DNA from: Rhodotorula mucilaginosa
Taxonomy: Eukaryota > Basidiomycota > Microbotryomycetes > Sporidiobolales > Sporidiobolaceae
Reading direction: 5' to 3'
DNA: 64,000 nucleotides
Assembly: GCA_034406715.1 (NCBI GenBank)
Contig: CP137867.1
Location: 186,001-250,000, forward strand
Below are positions 22,026-32,960 of the stretch, piece after piece. The notes under the pieces were generated by a model. It was not told the origin of the DNA. It worked only from the letters and a program-made list of their open reading frames with translations, and did not search any database. The first letter of the stretch is position 1. Each line of letters begins with the position of its first letter. Position numbers and translations under genes: made by a program.

Positions 22026-23278
22026 CTACTTGAAGTTGCCGACGCGTTGAATGTCCCTCGGCCACGAAGCGGCCATCTCGACCGTCCCCGCCGGCATCGG
22101 CAGCCCTTTGACGCCCTCGAGCACCTCGCCCTTCTCGCGGTCGAGTCCGCGCTTCTCGCGCATCTGCGCCTTCCACCCCACCTTCTTCAGCGCGTCCGTC
22201 ACGCGCACGAACGAGCCCGGCGGGCCCGGGACCGCGCCGCGGACGTAGACGACGTTGTGCTCGAGGTCGATCCGCTCGACCATCAGGTTCTGCGTCGTCA
22301 CGTTCCGGCCGCCCATCCGTCCCGCCATCTTCTTGCCTGGGAACACACGTCCCGGGTCCTGTATCGGAGAGACTTGTCAGCTCCAGGTAGCTTTTCGAGC
22401 GCGCAAAAGCGCCCCCGGGACCGGAGATGGGGGTTTCCCTCCGCCTCACCTGGTGCTGACCGGTCGAGCCGTGACTCCTGTGGCTGACAGAGGTACCGTG
22501 ACTGGCACGGAGACCCGCAAAGCCATGTCGCTTCATGACACCCTGGAAGCCTTTTCCGATTCTGCGTTCGCGCAGGTCGGTCAAGGGAGGCAAGTCAGCC
22601 CGGTTGCTCGGATCCGGGGAGGAGGACGGAGCGGAACGCACGAAGGAGCCTGAACGTCGACGTGCTGTCCGGGAACAAAGTGTGCCGCCGAAAGAGTCGT
22701 CCCTGCCCGGGGCGTGGGATGTCAGCTCCAGCCCTCGCGCGGAAAAGGCGGGCTCGAGTTTCAGAACGAGACGCACCTTCTGGCACGAGAGCATCTTCCG
22801 TCACTTCGAACTCTGCGATCCTCATCTTGGGATCGACGCCGGCTCGGCGGAACTGGCCGAGGAGGGCGGCCGAAGTCGTCTTGGCCTTGCGAGGGGTGCA
22901 GCCGACGGTGACGGTGTGCCGGGGCGGTTGCTTCTTCGTTGCCGGGTAGGCCCTCGTCTCGACGACTTGCACATCATCCAGCTGTAGGGGGAGCGCATTG
23001 CGAGAGTGGGTCAGCCGATGAGGTCGAGGCCGGAGACGGGAGGGGAGGGAGAGACGCACCTCGAGGACGGTGACGGGTACGCGAGATCCGTCTGTTGCCC
23101 AGAGTGCCGTCATGCCATGTTTCCTCGCGAGTACGCCCGTTCTCCTCGTCCGCGGCGTCCAGGTCTCTGCGGTTGTCGACGGCACGGCGGTTGCGAAAGT
23201 GCGCACGATCGAGGCCCTCGCCGACTGGAGGGGCTGAGCGAGAGACCAGAGTCGTAGTGAGCTCGTGACCGACTGCAT
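22026..23278 (-). CDS. MRPL9: Mitochondrial ribosomal protein uL3m
   Basis: The mitochondrial homologue of bacterial L3, a core large-subunit protein near the peptidyl transferase centre. The N-terminus [20 protein letters not shown] has Arg and Ser but no acidic residue and reads as a presequence. The L3 fold begins [15 protein letters not shown] with VPVTVLE. The diagnostic loop [15 protein letters not shown] followed by RSHGSTGQ is present. The C-terminal half contains [18 protein letters not shown] and [17 protein letters not shown]. Four or five short introns break the frame. The last exon ends QRVGNFK at 22026. Length (about 330 residues) fits fungal uL3m. The gene is head-to-head with RNA1 across about 100 bp, so the two promoters are tightly packed. 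Confidence 0.93.
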
Positions 23279-23384
23279 GGTTTCCCCTTCGGTGCCCGTT
23301 ACACGTCAAGGGCTTTGGGAGTGAGACGAGAGCAGGCGCCTCGCTGCTCTCTTGCACCGCCCACTCAGACTCGACCAAGGAAAA

Positions 23385-25044
23385 ATGGCGACGGCAACCG
23401 GTCAGTCGGCCAGTCGAGCAGCGCAGAGGAGCCATAGGAACTGACACTGCAATCCCAACAGAGCAAACGGACAAGCTCTACAGCCTCGTCGGCAAGCAGC
23501 TCAAGCTCGACGACGCAGCCGCCGTCCAGCCCTACCTCGACCAACTCGCCTCCCTTCCCGACGTGCAAGAGATCCGCTTCGGGGGCAACACCCTCGGAAT
23601 CCAAGCCTGCGAGGCAATCGCAAAGGAGCTCGAATCGAAGCGCAACCTCAGGGTCAGTTCCCGCTCGCTCACCCTCCCTTCGTGTTGAGCGATCGCTCAC
23701 GGTGTGTACTCCCCTGGACAGATTGCCGACTTTTCCGACATCTTTACCGGCCGATTGATCACCGAGATCCCCCAGTCCCTCCGCGCCCTCTGCACGTCCC
23801 TCCTCACCCTCCCCAACCTCGTCAGCCTCGACCTCTCCGACAATGCCTTTGGCGGACGGAGCGCAGAACCCATGCAAGTCCCCTCCCCGCGTGTCTATCT
23901 ATCCATCACCGAGAGCATATGGATGCCGCATCCCCCGATGTGCTGAGGTATGGACGCTGACCACACACGTCTCCTCAGGCTCGAGTTCATCGGCAACGCG
24001 CCGGCCCTCGAAGTACTCCGGCTCAACAACAACGGAATGGGTCCCCAGGGCGGTGCCATGATTGCCGGCGCACTGCTCGAGAACGCGAAAAAGGCGGAAC
24101 GGGAAGGCCGCAAGAGTCGCTTGCGCGTGCTCGTCTGCGGTGAGTTGGTCCCGAGCCAATTTGGTCCCACTTCTTCGGCGAATCATGCCGACGTGATGAC
24201 TGATACATCCGTACCACCAACTCACAGGCCGGAATCGCCTCGAGAACGGCTCGTCGGAAGCGTTCGCCGAAGCATTCGCCGCACTCGGTACCCTCGAGGA
24301 AGTCCGGATGCCGCAGAACGGAATCCGCATGGAGGGCATCGAAGCGATTGTCGGCGGCTTGCGGGAGAACCCGAGCTTGCAGTGGCTCGACTTGCAAGAC
24401 AACACGGCGACGGAGAAGGGATCGCGAGCGATCGCCAAAAGCTTGCCTTCGTGGGTCTCGCCCCCTCCTCTCACTGCTTTTCAAGCATGTGGCTAACCAA
24501 CTTTGACCTCTGCAACATTCTTTCTCTCTCTCTCGTGCATACGACCAGATGGCCGAAACTGCGCATCCTCAACCTGTCCGACTGCCTCCTCCGACCCCGC
24601 GGCGGTTTCGCCATCTTCAATACCCTCGCAGCAGGCTCGAACCCGCTCCTGACCTCGCTCAAGCTCCAATCGAACGAGCTCGACGCCCGCGCCGTGACCG
24701 AACTCGCGCGCGCGATCGCCGAACACGGCGAGCACTTGACCGACCTCGAATTGAACGGCAACTATGGCGACGACGGGACCGAGGAGCAGTTTGAAAAGAT
24801 CCGGGAAGCGCTCGGCAAGTGGGACCATGAGGACGCGCTGGACGAGTTGGACGAACTCGAGGAGCCTGAGGAAGAGGAGGAAGAAGAGGAAGAGGAGGAA
24901 GAGGAAGAAGAGGAGGAGGAAGAGGAGGTGGCGGCGGCAGAAGAGAAGAAGGAGAAGGCTGGCATCGCGCCGGTCGTGACAGGCGAGGAAAAGAAGGAGA
25001 CGGACGAACTCGCAGATCTGCTGGAAAAGGTCCACGTCGCATAG
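23385..25044 (+). CDS. RNA1: Ran GTPase-activating protein (RanGAP)
   Basis: RanGAP stimulates GTP hydrolysis by Ran in the cytoplasm and keeps the Ran gradient that drives nuclear transport. It is a leucine-rich-repeat protein. Exon 1 is 16 nt (MATAT plus one base). Exon 2 starts at 23462 with [18 protein letters not shown]. Repeats follow: [30 protein letters not shown] (with the conserved Arg finger-like region), [88 protein letters not shown]. The C-terminus is an uninterrupted Glu-rich tract (about 24870-24930) followed by a Lys/Glu tail, the acidic tail usual for RanGAP. Intron donors include two GTCAGT and one GC (23874). Confidence 0.95.
23874..23978 (+). other. GC-AG intron in the RanGAP gene
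   Basis: The exon ends GAACCCAT, the intron starts GCAAGT and ends CTCCTCAG. The join makes [17 protein letters not shown], matching the continuous LRR of the family. No in-frame GT donor is available there. Confidence 0.85.
24870..24930 (+). repeat. GAG/GAA codon repeat (poly-Glu)
   Basis: Low-complexity run of Glu codons in the acidic tail of RanGAP. It is prone to length variation. Confidence 0.8.
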
Positions 25045-25389
25045 AATCTTCTTCTGTTTTTTCCAGTCTCCTGGCCGGAGCTGAGCTCCTGACTGCTTAC
25101 GGCCAAGCTTTTTATAATAATCTGATCTCTCCTTCTTTTAGATGTAACGTGACCCTTTTCGCAGTACGGCAGCTCTGCGGACTACTTTCTGTGATTGAGA
25201 GCCTGATCTTTGAGGCGAGCTTTCCGACACAACGAGCAACCGTTCTACGAAAGGGTTGCGCACACATACGATTATCTCGAGACACACCCGAAGCAGGGAT
25301 CATGGTGGTGCGCAGAGCAAGAGTTGCTTGCAGAGGACCGCTGCTCGCCGAAGGGAGCGGCGAGTACCTCTAAAATCTACCTCCCCACC
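25045..25389. other. Convergent 3' region of RNA1 and PFS2
   Basis: 345 bp between two stop codons facing each other. AT-rich for this genome near 25105-25140, fitting 3' ends. No gene seen. Confidence 0.4.
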
Positions 25390-27959
25390 CTAGTAACGAT
25401 ATTGCTGACCCCCTCCTCCGCCTCCACCACCACCACCCCATTGCCTCTGTCCGCCAGCAGCGCCCGGTCCCGCGTACTGCTGCAACGACTCTTGCTGACT
25501 CGGCAACGGCCCTCCTCTTCGCATCCCACCGCCACCACCACCTCCACCGTTGTTGTTGTTGCCGACTTCGCCATAACCAGGTGGGAGTGGTGCTCGACCA
25601 GATGGTTGACCATACGATTGCGGCGGTTGTTGATGTTGTTGCTGCATGGGCGGACCCATCGGCGGGGGCAACGGTGCTCGACCAAAGCTCGGCATTCCCG
25701 ACCCTCCCCCTCCTCCTCCTCCTCCGCCGTTCATGTAAGGCGGTTGCTGCTGCTGCTGCTGCTGCGACGACGGCTGCGGCGGCGGTGGAGGAGGAGGAAG
25801 AGGCGGTCGTGCGCCCATCCCCATTCCGGGCATCGGCATCGGACCGCCGCCCGACATTGCGGAAGGCGGGATCGGACCTCCGCGTCCCAAACCGGGCATG
25901 CCCATGCCGGGCGGCGGAGGAGGCAACGGAGGACGCGCACCACCACCACCACCCCCTGCCGAGAAATTGGGCAGAGCACCGGCAAAGTTGTTCGTGGGTG
26001 GCCGTTGATGTTGGAATCCGGGCAGGTACGAATCGTCATCTGCGAAAGGCGGCGAGACATCAAACGCGTGTGGTCAGCGATCTCGCAGAAAAGGAATCGC
26101 TAGAAGCGCAGGTTCTATAAACTCACCTTCATCCCGCCGCGGACCGTTGATAGGATTGCCCATCGCATCGGGCCCTTCGGTCGCATTCTCCTTGCCAACA
26201 TGGAACCGATCCTGGCTGGTCCTCATCCCCGGTCGCCCTCGACTCCAGAACTTGGTCGTGTGGTCGTTACTGGCCGAGACGAGCAAGTGGCCGAGCGGGT
26301 GGTACGCGAGCGACCAAACGTTGCTGTCGTGCGCAAACTCGAGCGTTTCCTTTGGCGCCGGATCGGGTAAGGACCAGTGCAGGATCGAACCTTCGGAACC
26401 GCCCGAGACGAGCACGTCCGAGTGGATCGGGTGCCATGCAAGAGCTGTTTTCCCCGGAAGGAAGGGCAGAATGAACATGAGCTGGCGGACCTCTCGGAGA
26501 GAACCAGAGACCTGAAAAGGACCAAGAACACGGTAGGACGCACAGCAGACTTCCTTCTTGTGCCCGCGCAGGGTCACAAACTCCTTCATCGCGCGGATGT
26601 CAAACACCTTGACGAGCTGGTCCCTCGACGCCGTCGCGACCATGTGCCCGTTCGGGGACCACGCGAGCGCCTGAATCGTATTCTTGTGGCCGTGCCTGTG
26701 TGGCGAGCCAAGTCAGCACCCCCCTTCTTCTTCGGCGCGGGAGGGTTTGGTGGCACGCACAGAGTCGTGAGAACGTTGCCTGTTCTTGGGTCCCAGAACT
26801 TGACGAGGTTGTCCTTGGATCCCGAGGCCAGCAAGCCCTTTGTCGGGTGCCACTTGACACATTTGACGTCCCAGCCGTGGCCTGCGGGTATCAAAGTGGA
26901 AAGTCAGCCGAGGGGAGGAAGAGAGAATACAAGGGGGCGAAAGACGACGCAACCGGTGAGGACCCTCTCTTCCTTCATGCGCTCAAAGTTCCAGATCTTG
27001 ATGACGCCGTCGTCTGCGCCGGTGACGAACCTCTCGTCGTTGGGGGCCCAACTCGCGTCGCGGATCGACTCGTTGTGGCCCTGAAAGATCTGCAGGTTGT
27101 TCATGTTGCCCTGGAAGTACTTGATGACGCCGGCGTTGTCGGCCGAGAGGAGCCACTGGCCCGAGTGGGACCACGCGAGGGCGCGGACGGCGGTATCGTG
27201 CGCCTGGAGGATGGTTTCAAAGTTGAAGGTGAGGCCGTTCCAGAGGGTGAATTCGCCGCTCGTCGAGCCGGTCAGGATTCGTCGAGCGTCCGGCGTGAAC
27301 TGCAATGCCCGCCGTTTCAGCGGTCTCTGTGTCAGCATTCTGTGGGGGTGACACGGAGGTCTGCAGAACATGATCTCTCTGAACAGAAAGCGAAACCCAC
27401 TCACGGTGACAATGTTGACCGGACACCGGAGTTTGTTCATGGAAGTGTGGGCATAGCGAGAGCAGATGGAAGTGGAAAAGTTGCGGTACGCTTGTGCGGG
27501 CAAGAGCTGGCAACAAGGGCTCGCTTTGGATCAGTTTCGCTCGCCCTCGGAGGAGAGAGAGAGTTGGAAGAGGGAGACGGACATCGATCAGGTAGTCGGG
27601 TTGAGGGCGGATAAAGAGCTCGTCTCGCGGCGATGCTCGTACGCTCTTGTACTGTGCGCGCGTGTGACGTCAAGTGTCAGCATCCCCGGCCAGCGCGCGA
27701 AAAAGAGAGAGAGGGTGAGAGAACTGACGATTTTCCACCTCTCTATGCCGCCGTACGGGTCGACTGTGCGCCTGGCCCTAATCCTCTGCCTCTTGCCGTC
27801 GTGGCCGAGCTTCTCCTGGGCGGCCAAGAGGGCGAGCTGCTCCTCGCGAGTGTCGGCTGGCGGCGGGACGGGAGTGTCGTCGAGGTGCGCGGGCTGCCAC
27901 GGCGACGGCGCGACTCGGGCGAGGGGCGCAGTCGGCGCGAGGACGGGCACAGCTGCCAT
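25390..27959 (-). CDS. PFS2: WD40 cleavage/polyadenylation factor subunit Pfs2
   Basis: Pfs2 (WDR33 in animals) is a WD40 scaffold of the cleavage and polyadenylation factor and takes part in AAUAAA recognition. The model starts [16 protein letters not shown]. Before the propeller are [32 protein letters not shown] and [16 protein letters not shown] repeats then run through [127 protein letters not shown]. The C-terminal 190 residues are Gly/Pro/Gln-rich, as in fungal Pfs2 and WDR33 tails, with runs of Gly and Pro and one run of seven Gln. About ten introns; the first uses GTCAGT. Confidence 0.95.
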
Positions 27960-28145
27960 GCTGCCCCGCTTTGAGTGTACGCGTGCGAGCCGAGTGTCCG
28001 CGGTCAAAGGTTGGCTGCAGCTGCGCGATCGACTCGTCTCTTTGACCGACGACTTTGACGCGTCTGCCTTTCTCCGGATCTGCGAGCTCTCAAAGCTGCC
28101 CAGACTACGACTCGACGAGCCCTGCTCTATAGCGCCCCGTCCCGA

Positions 28146-29424
28146 ATGGCTACCGCTCGACGCGCTTCTTCACCCGCATCTCGGCCTCGGACCGACGAGA
28201 ATGTCTACCTCTTTGTCCCAAACCTCATCGGTGAGTCCCGCCCCCTTGTTAAGAACCGTTTCTCTGTTGCGCGCGATCAACCGACAGGCAGGAGGACGGC
28301 GTGAGGAGGAGAGGGGGGGGAAAGAGCAGGCCGGATCTCACCATGACGCCCTGAAACTGCTCCGTGCGGTTGCAGCCAGCCCAAGCAGCAGCCACACGCT
28401 CAAGCAAGAGACCAGTCCCAGCATGAGATCAACTGTACTGATCCCGCCCCCTCCGAACCCCCGGGGAAACAGGCTACACGCGCGTCGTCCTCGGCGCGGC
28501 AGCCCTCACCTACATGACCACGCACCCGAAATTCTGCACCGTCGCCTACTGCGTATCCGCCTTACTCGACGCAGTAGACGGAATGGCAGCGCGGGCTCTC
28601 GGACAGACGAGCAAGTTTGGCGCCATCCTCGACATGGTCACGGACCGGTCAGTCCCCCTCGTGTTGCTCGTGTTTCTCCCCTGCGCGCGACGCCCTCCGA
28701 CTGACGGGTCCCGCCAACAGATGCATGACCTCTTGTCTGCTCTGCTTCCTCGCCTCGGCGTACCCGAGATTCGCCCTCCTCTTCCAGTTCCTCATCTCGC
28801 TCGACTTTTCCTCCCACTACATCCACATGTATGCGTGAGTCGACCCGGACACGCCTTTCCGCTTCTCTCGTTCGGGAAGCTCTGCCGCGACTTCGCAGAG
28901 AGAGATGTAAATGTGCCGGGAGCTCACAAGCCGATGACTCCGCTGAACAGGTCCATCTCGAGCGGTTCAAGCAGTCACAAGAAGGTGACCAAGGAACAGA
29001 GCTGGATCCTCTGGTCCTACTACAACAACAGCGCAAGTTCCCTCACTCCTTCTTTCTTCACACGCCGACCCTCAGACCTAACGCTCCCCCCTTTGGATTT
29101 TGACAGAACACGCTGTTCATCTTCTGCGCCGCAAACGAACTCTTCTTCGTCGCGCTCTACGTCCTCGCCAACTACGACAAGCCCCTCCTCCCCTCCCTGA
29201 CCGTCCTCCCCTCCCCACTCCTGCACCTCATCCTGTCCCTCCCCGTCCCCGCCATTCGCGTGATCGAACACCTCTCGTGGCCGCAGGTCGTCGCAGCCGT
29301 CACGTGCCCGATCATGGTCGGCAAACAGATTATCAACGTCGTGCAGTTTTGCAAGGCCGCCAAGATGCTCACCGAGTCGGACCAGGAGGACCGGTACGCC
29401 GCTCAGCACGCCAAAGCGCGGTGA
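28146..29424 (+). CDS. PIS1: Phosphatidylinositol synthase
   Basis: CDP-diacylglycerol-inositol 3-phosphatidyltransferase, which makes phosphatidylinositol in the ER. The start MATARRASSPASRPRTDENV is followed by YLFVPNLIGYTRVVLGAAA, joined across the first intron. The CDP-alcohol phosphotransferase signature D-G-x2-A-R-x8-G-x3-D-x3-D is visible as DAVDGMAARALGQTSKFG then AILDMVTDR. Membrane segments follow (SCLLCFLASAYPRFALLFQF; NTLFIFCAANELFFVALYVL). SYYNNS-type loops and a final hydrophobic helix (AAVTCPIMVGKQIINVVQF) lead to the C-terminus AAQHAKAR. Five introns. The N-terminal hydrophilic extension before YLFVPNLI is longer than in S. cerevisiae Pis1. The gene is divergent from PFS2 with under 200 bp between starts. 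Confidence 0.95.
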
Positions 29425-29978
29425 TTTTCCATTCCCATCGGAGAAGGTTTTCGGGAAGATCAGCGGGGGGGGTTTACCTCCTCTCGCTTCTCTCCTCTTT
29501 TGCATGTCTATATAGAACAAATTTACACAAATCTTGGCAAACCCTTTCCCCCTCGCCTCCGCTTCCCCCGCCTCCTTCCTCCCCATTTCCGGTTCCCGAC
29601 TAATCCCCTCGACCCTTCCTCGACCCTTTCATTGCGTACTGCAATCATACCCCAGCCTGCCACGAGAAGACTCTACGATCTTGATCTTCGAAAGGATCAG
29701 GAGGTTTGCAGCATGGGGAACTAGACGGACAAGAGAAACGGCTACAAGAACGACGTAGAAAGCGGGCGTACACAGAAAAGCTCAGGTCACCAAACAAAGC
29801 AATCAGGGCATCAAAGGAAGAAGGGAATGGCAACAAGGAAATAAAGATGCATAGAGGGCGAGGCACAGGGACAGAGAAAAGGGAAGCGAAAGAAGACGAC
29901 ACGGGAGGCAGGGAGGAGGGAGGAATTCGGGAAACGGGGGTAAGCTGTGAACGGATTCCGTTGTATGCTTGTTTTTGT
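29425..29978. other. Convergent 3' region of PIS1 and UBC6
   Basis: 554 bp, pyrimidine-rich on the + strand near 29480-29640 and purine-rich after 29690. No gene supported. An ORF across it shows only low-complexity composition. Confidence 0.4.
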
Positions 29979-31729
29979 TCACGCAATCTTGCGCACGACG
30001 AGCGCCACGAGCGCCAACAAGCACGCGACGATGGCCCTGTCGACCCAGCTCGGCGGTCCGCCGATCCCTCCGCTCGAGACTTGCGCGAGACTGACCCCAG
30101 GCGGGAGCGCCGGCAATTGGACCATCCGTTCTTGCGGCGCGTCGTCGGTCGTGCTCGCGGTCTGGGTCGGGTGCGGTTGAGCCGTCGCGGAAGGAGGGTT
30201 GCCGGCTGCTCCCGACGCAGCAGGCTCCCTCCGATCCATCGTGTTCGAGTCCGAATGCAAGTCTGCAGGAGTGATGGCAGCAGGACTCGGCACCATGTCG
30301 GGCGAGCGGAGTGGATTCGGCGCCGGAGCGGTATACGACGCCGGAGTGTGCGCCGGGAGGTGGGCAGGCGAGAGACGTGGCGCCCCAGGCGGGACGTACG
30401 TCGACGCCGCGTGTCCAGGGCCCGCATCGAGACTCGGTGAACCGCTCGAGACGTGGTGGGGATGGGAGTGCTGGTGGTGGTGGTAGGCAGAGGCGAAAGG
30501 GTTGTGATCAAGCGATGCGGGTTGTGCTTCCCGCGCGTGACGAGCCCCGGTCGAAGGCGAACGAGCACTGGCCGTCGTCGAAGTCGGGAAGATGGTCGTT
30601 TCGGTCGAGGCGGGAGGGGGTTTCCGCGAAGAAGGGGAAGGAGGAGAAGCAGCCTGAACGATGACTTGATCTGCGGAAGACTGGGCGGACTGGGCGACCG
30701 TCACCGGCACTTGCTCCTCCTCTTTGGGGGCGGCACTCGACTGGGCGGCGGCAGGTTCCGCGAGGGCAGCGAATGAGTCTGACTTGGTCGGGTCGAATCC
30801 GCAGGTGGTGCACTTGAACCGGAGTGAAGACCGGGCCATGCGTTGCCGTTCCGCCGGAGGAGCGTCGAGAGAGCCGACCGCTCCATTCGCCTGTTTCCGC
30901 AAAGACGAGTTAGTCGTATCGGTGAGCGGGAGCGTAAACAAGCGGGGAGAAAGAAAAGGAAGCCGTACCTCGCTCTCGAAAAAGGCCATCAGAGCGACCA
31001 AGGCAGTCCGGATTCCCCAAGAAGGTTGCCACGTTTCACTGTGAATCCGTCCCTCGACTTACATCAGCAAGTCGACTCAATCTCCGTCGAGTTGCCCTTT
31101 GAACTGTTGGACCGGTGCGCGAGACTCACGGATGGAAACTGGAAATGGAGAGGCAAATCTTCTTGTTGATCTCGAACCGTCCGGACGGAGTGAGCATGTA
31201 GACCTCGGGCGGCTTGAACGGGTACTCGGACGGCAGCTGCATACGGAGAAGAGGCGGCAGAGTCAGCGATTGTCGCAGGTCGAGAGCCAGCCCGGGATGG
31301 GTTGGCTGGCGGCGGTGGGTCAAACCGACTCACGACGAGTCTGCCGTGGTAGACGCCACCTGAGATCAAGGAGCGGGATCGCGTCAGTCAATCTCCCACC
31401 ACAGGCCAGGCACCGACGCCTCGCTCTCGGTTCGTCGTGGAGAGAAGGCGTGACAACGACTCGGGCTGACGGGACTGACCCTCGAAATCGCTGCTCTTGG
31501 GGCCTCGGACCGTAAAGTGCCAGCTAAAGATGTCATCCTGTGCTGGTACGCGTCAGTCTCGTTCGCTGTGGCGTGCCAGCTGAGCGACCGGGGTTTCGGG
31601 TCGACGACTGACCTCGAGTGGAGCCGCAGCGTAGTCGGAGCAGTCGTCGCGTTCGAGCTCTTGCGCCTCTTGCAGCAGGCGGCGGACGCCTGCAGAGCGT
31701 ACTGGTGCTCCACTCCGAGCTGCAGACAT
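29979..31729 (-). CDS. UBC6: ER-anchored ubiquitin-conjugating enzyme, Ubc6/UBE2J type
   Basis: An E2 enzyme tail-anchored in the ER membrane, acting in ER-associated degradation. The UBC fold runs from [20 protein letters not shown] through [40 protein letters not shown] and [17 protein letters not shown]. The catalytic Cys lies in [20 protein letters not shown], the usual Ubc6-type context without the HPN triad. After [12 protein letters not shown] the protein has a very long Ser/Pro/Ala-rich linker of about 270 residues, with a His-rich patch ([10 protein letters not shown]). It ends in one hydrophobic helix ([14 protein letters not shown]) with RKIA at the C-terminus, the tail anchor. The start [15 protein letters not shown] is just before the first helix. 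Two introns use GTCAGT donors. The linker is clearly longer than in yeast Ubc6. Confidence 0.94.
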
Positions 31730-31928
31730 GGTCGGTGAGCGGTCTAGTGTAGAGACTCGAACACGCGGAACTTGTCGTCGTGGCGAGACCCTCGCACAGC
31801 CACGTCACACCCGCGCTTGTATCTAGGTGCGTTGCAATAGGGTAGGGGGGGTATACACAGTGATAGGGGTATATGTTCTGTTCCGATACGGTCCGGGCAG
31901 CTGGAAGCGCGGGAAAAAACGCGGACGT

Positions 31929-32672
31929 CTATTCCGCCTTCTCCTCGACCTTCCCCTCCTCGGTAGTGGTGCTAGAGACGAGCTCGAGCGTCTTCGGGTC
32001 GTAGCCCCAGTGCTCGAGATCTTTGTTTGTCTCGGCTTCGTCGTTCTCTGCGCGCGCACGCCCAGGGACGCGAGTCATCAGCCTTCTTTCACTGACAGAC
32101 CTCAGTTTCGCAAGGCGCGAATGCGACGCACCGGTCTGCAAAGAGTACAGAGAGATGAAGCCCTTGAAGGTGAGCTCGGTGTCGTCGTTCACGTCGAGGT
32201 AGGTGGTCAATTCCTCCCACTGGTCGTCCGGCAAATCTGCGAGTGGCGGTTCGCATGAGCCCAAAAGTCGCAAGCCGTCAGCGATCTCGCAGCCACGAGT
32301 TTTCTCGTCTCCGCAGGGTCGCTTGAGATGCTCTCCGAACGCACCAGATCCGTTCGTAGCCTTTGCGAACGCGTTCATCTCGGTCCGACCCATACTGCCA
32401 GCCTTTGCTCGCTTGAGCGCGTCCTGCTCGTCCACAACCGACTCCGGAAACTTGGCGTGCTTCAGGAACACGGTCTGAAGGATCGCATAGAACTGTCGGG
32501 CGATTCGAATGGTCAGCTTCGAGAGTCACCATGCGCTGTCCGCGTTTAGGCGGCAGATGAGCCGCACCTTGTCGGAGAGCTCGCCCTCATCTGTCAGAAG
32601 CACGGAAGGCGCAGCATCGGGCGCAGCAGTCTCTGTCGTGTCTGGCACTTGCGACTTGTCGGCGTCACTCAT
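31929..32672 (-). CDS. Small EF-hand protein, function unknown
   Basis: I recognise no named family. Four exons give about 140 residues. The start MSDADKSQVPDTTETAA leads to SVLLTDEGELSDK. A GTGCGG donor there joins to FYAILQTVFLKHAKFPES, then VVDEQDALKRAKAGSM and MNAFAKATNGS. The next exon carries DLPDDQWEELTTYLDVND and the EF-hand-like loop DVNDDTELTFKGF, with Asp/Asn at the expected calcium positions. The last exon encodes ENDEAETNKDLEHWGYD and an acidic tail. One EF-hand is clear and the upstream helical half may be a degenerate partner. A calcium sensor or structural role is inference. About 190 bp separate it from the Ubc6 start, on the same strand. Confidence 0.75.
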
Positions 32673-32960
32673 GGCGACTGGGCGACTGGCAGGTCGGATG
32701 ATGAAGAAGAGGAGGCGGTGCACCTGGGCCGGGGATTCGAGTGGAGAGCGGCGAGCCAGTCCTAAAAATGATCGCTCGGTACCTCACATGCATGACGGAA
32801 CGAACAACTACTGGTTTGAGTGGAAAGTGCGAAAAATCCCAGATCTCCGGCACCGAGGAGAGTTGTGAGGGTAAAACACAGAGGCGAAGAAGAAAGGAGA
32901 CCAACGTCGGGGCTTCTATAGTAGTATCTCCAGAGAGAACTCTACTCTACGTACAACCTT

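Noticed and set aside
21538-22794. 418-codon minus-strand frame
   Set aside because: Only a short part overlaps a real uL3m exon ([15 protein letters not shown]); the rest runs through introns and the UBP15 upstream region with no motif.
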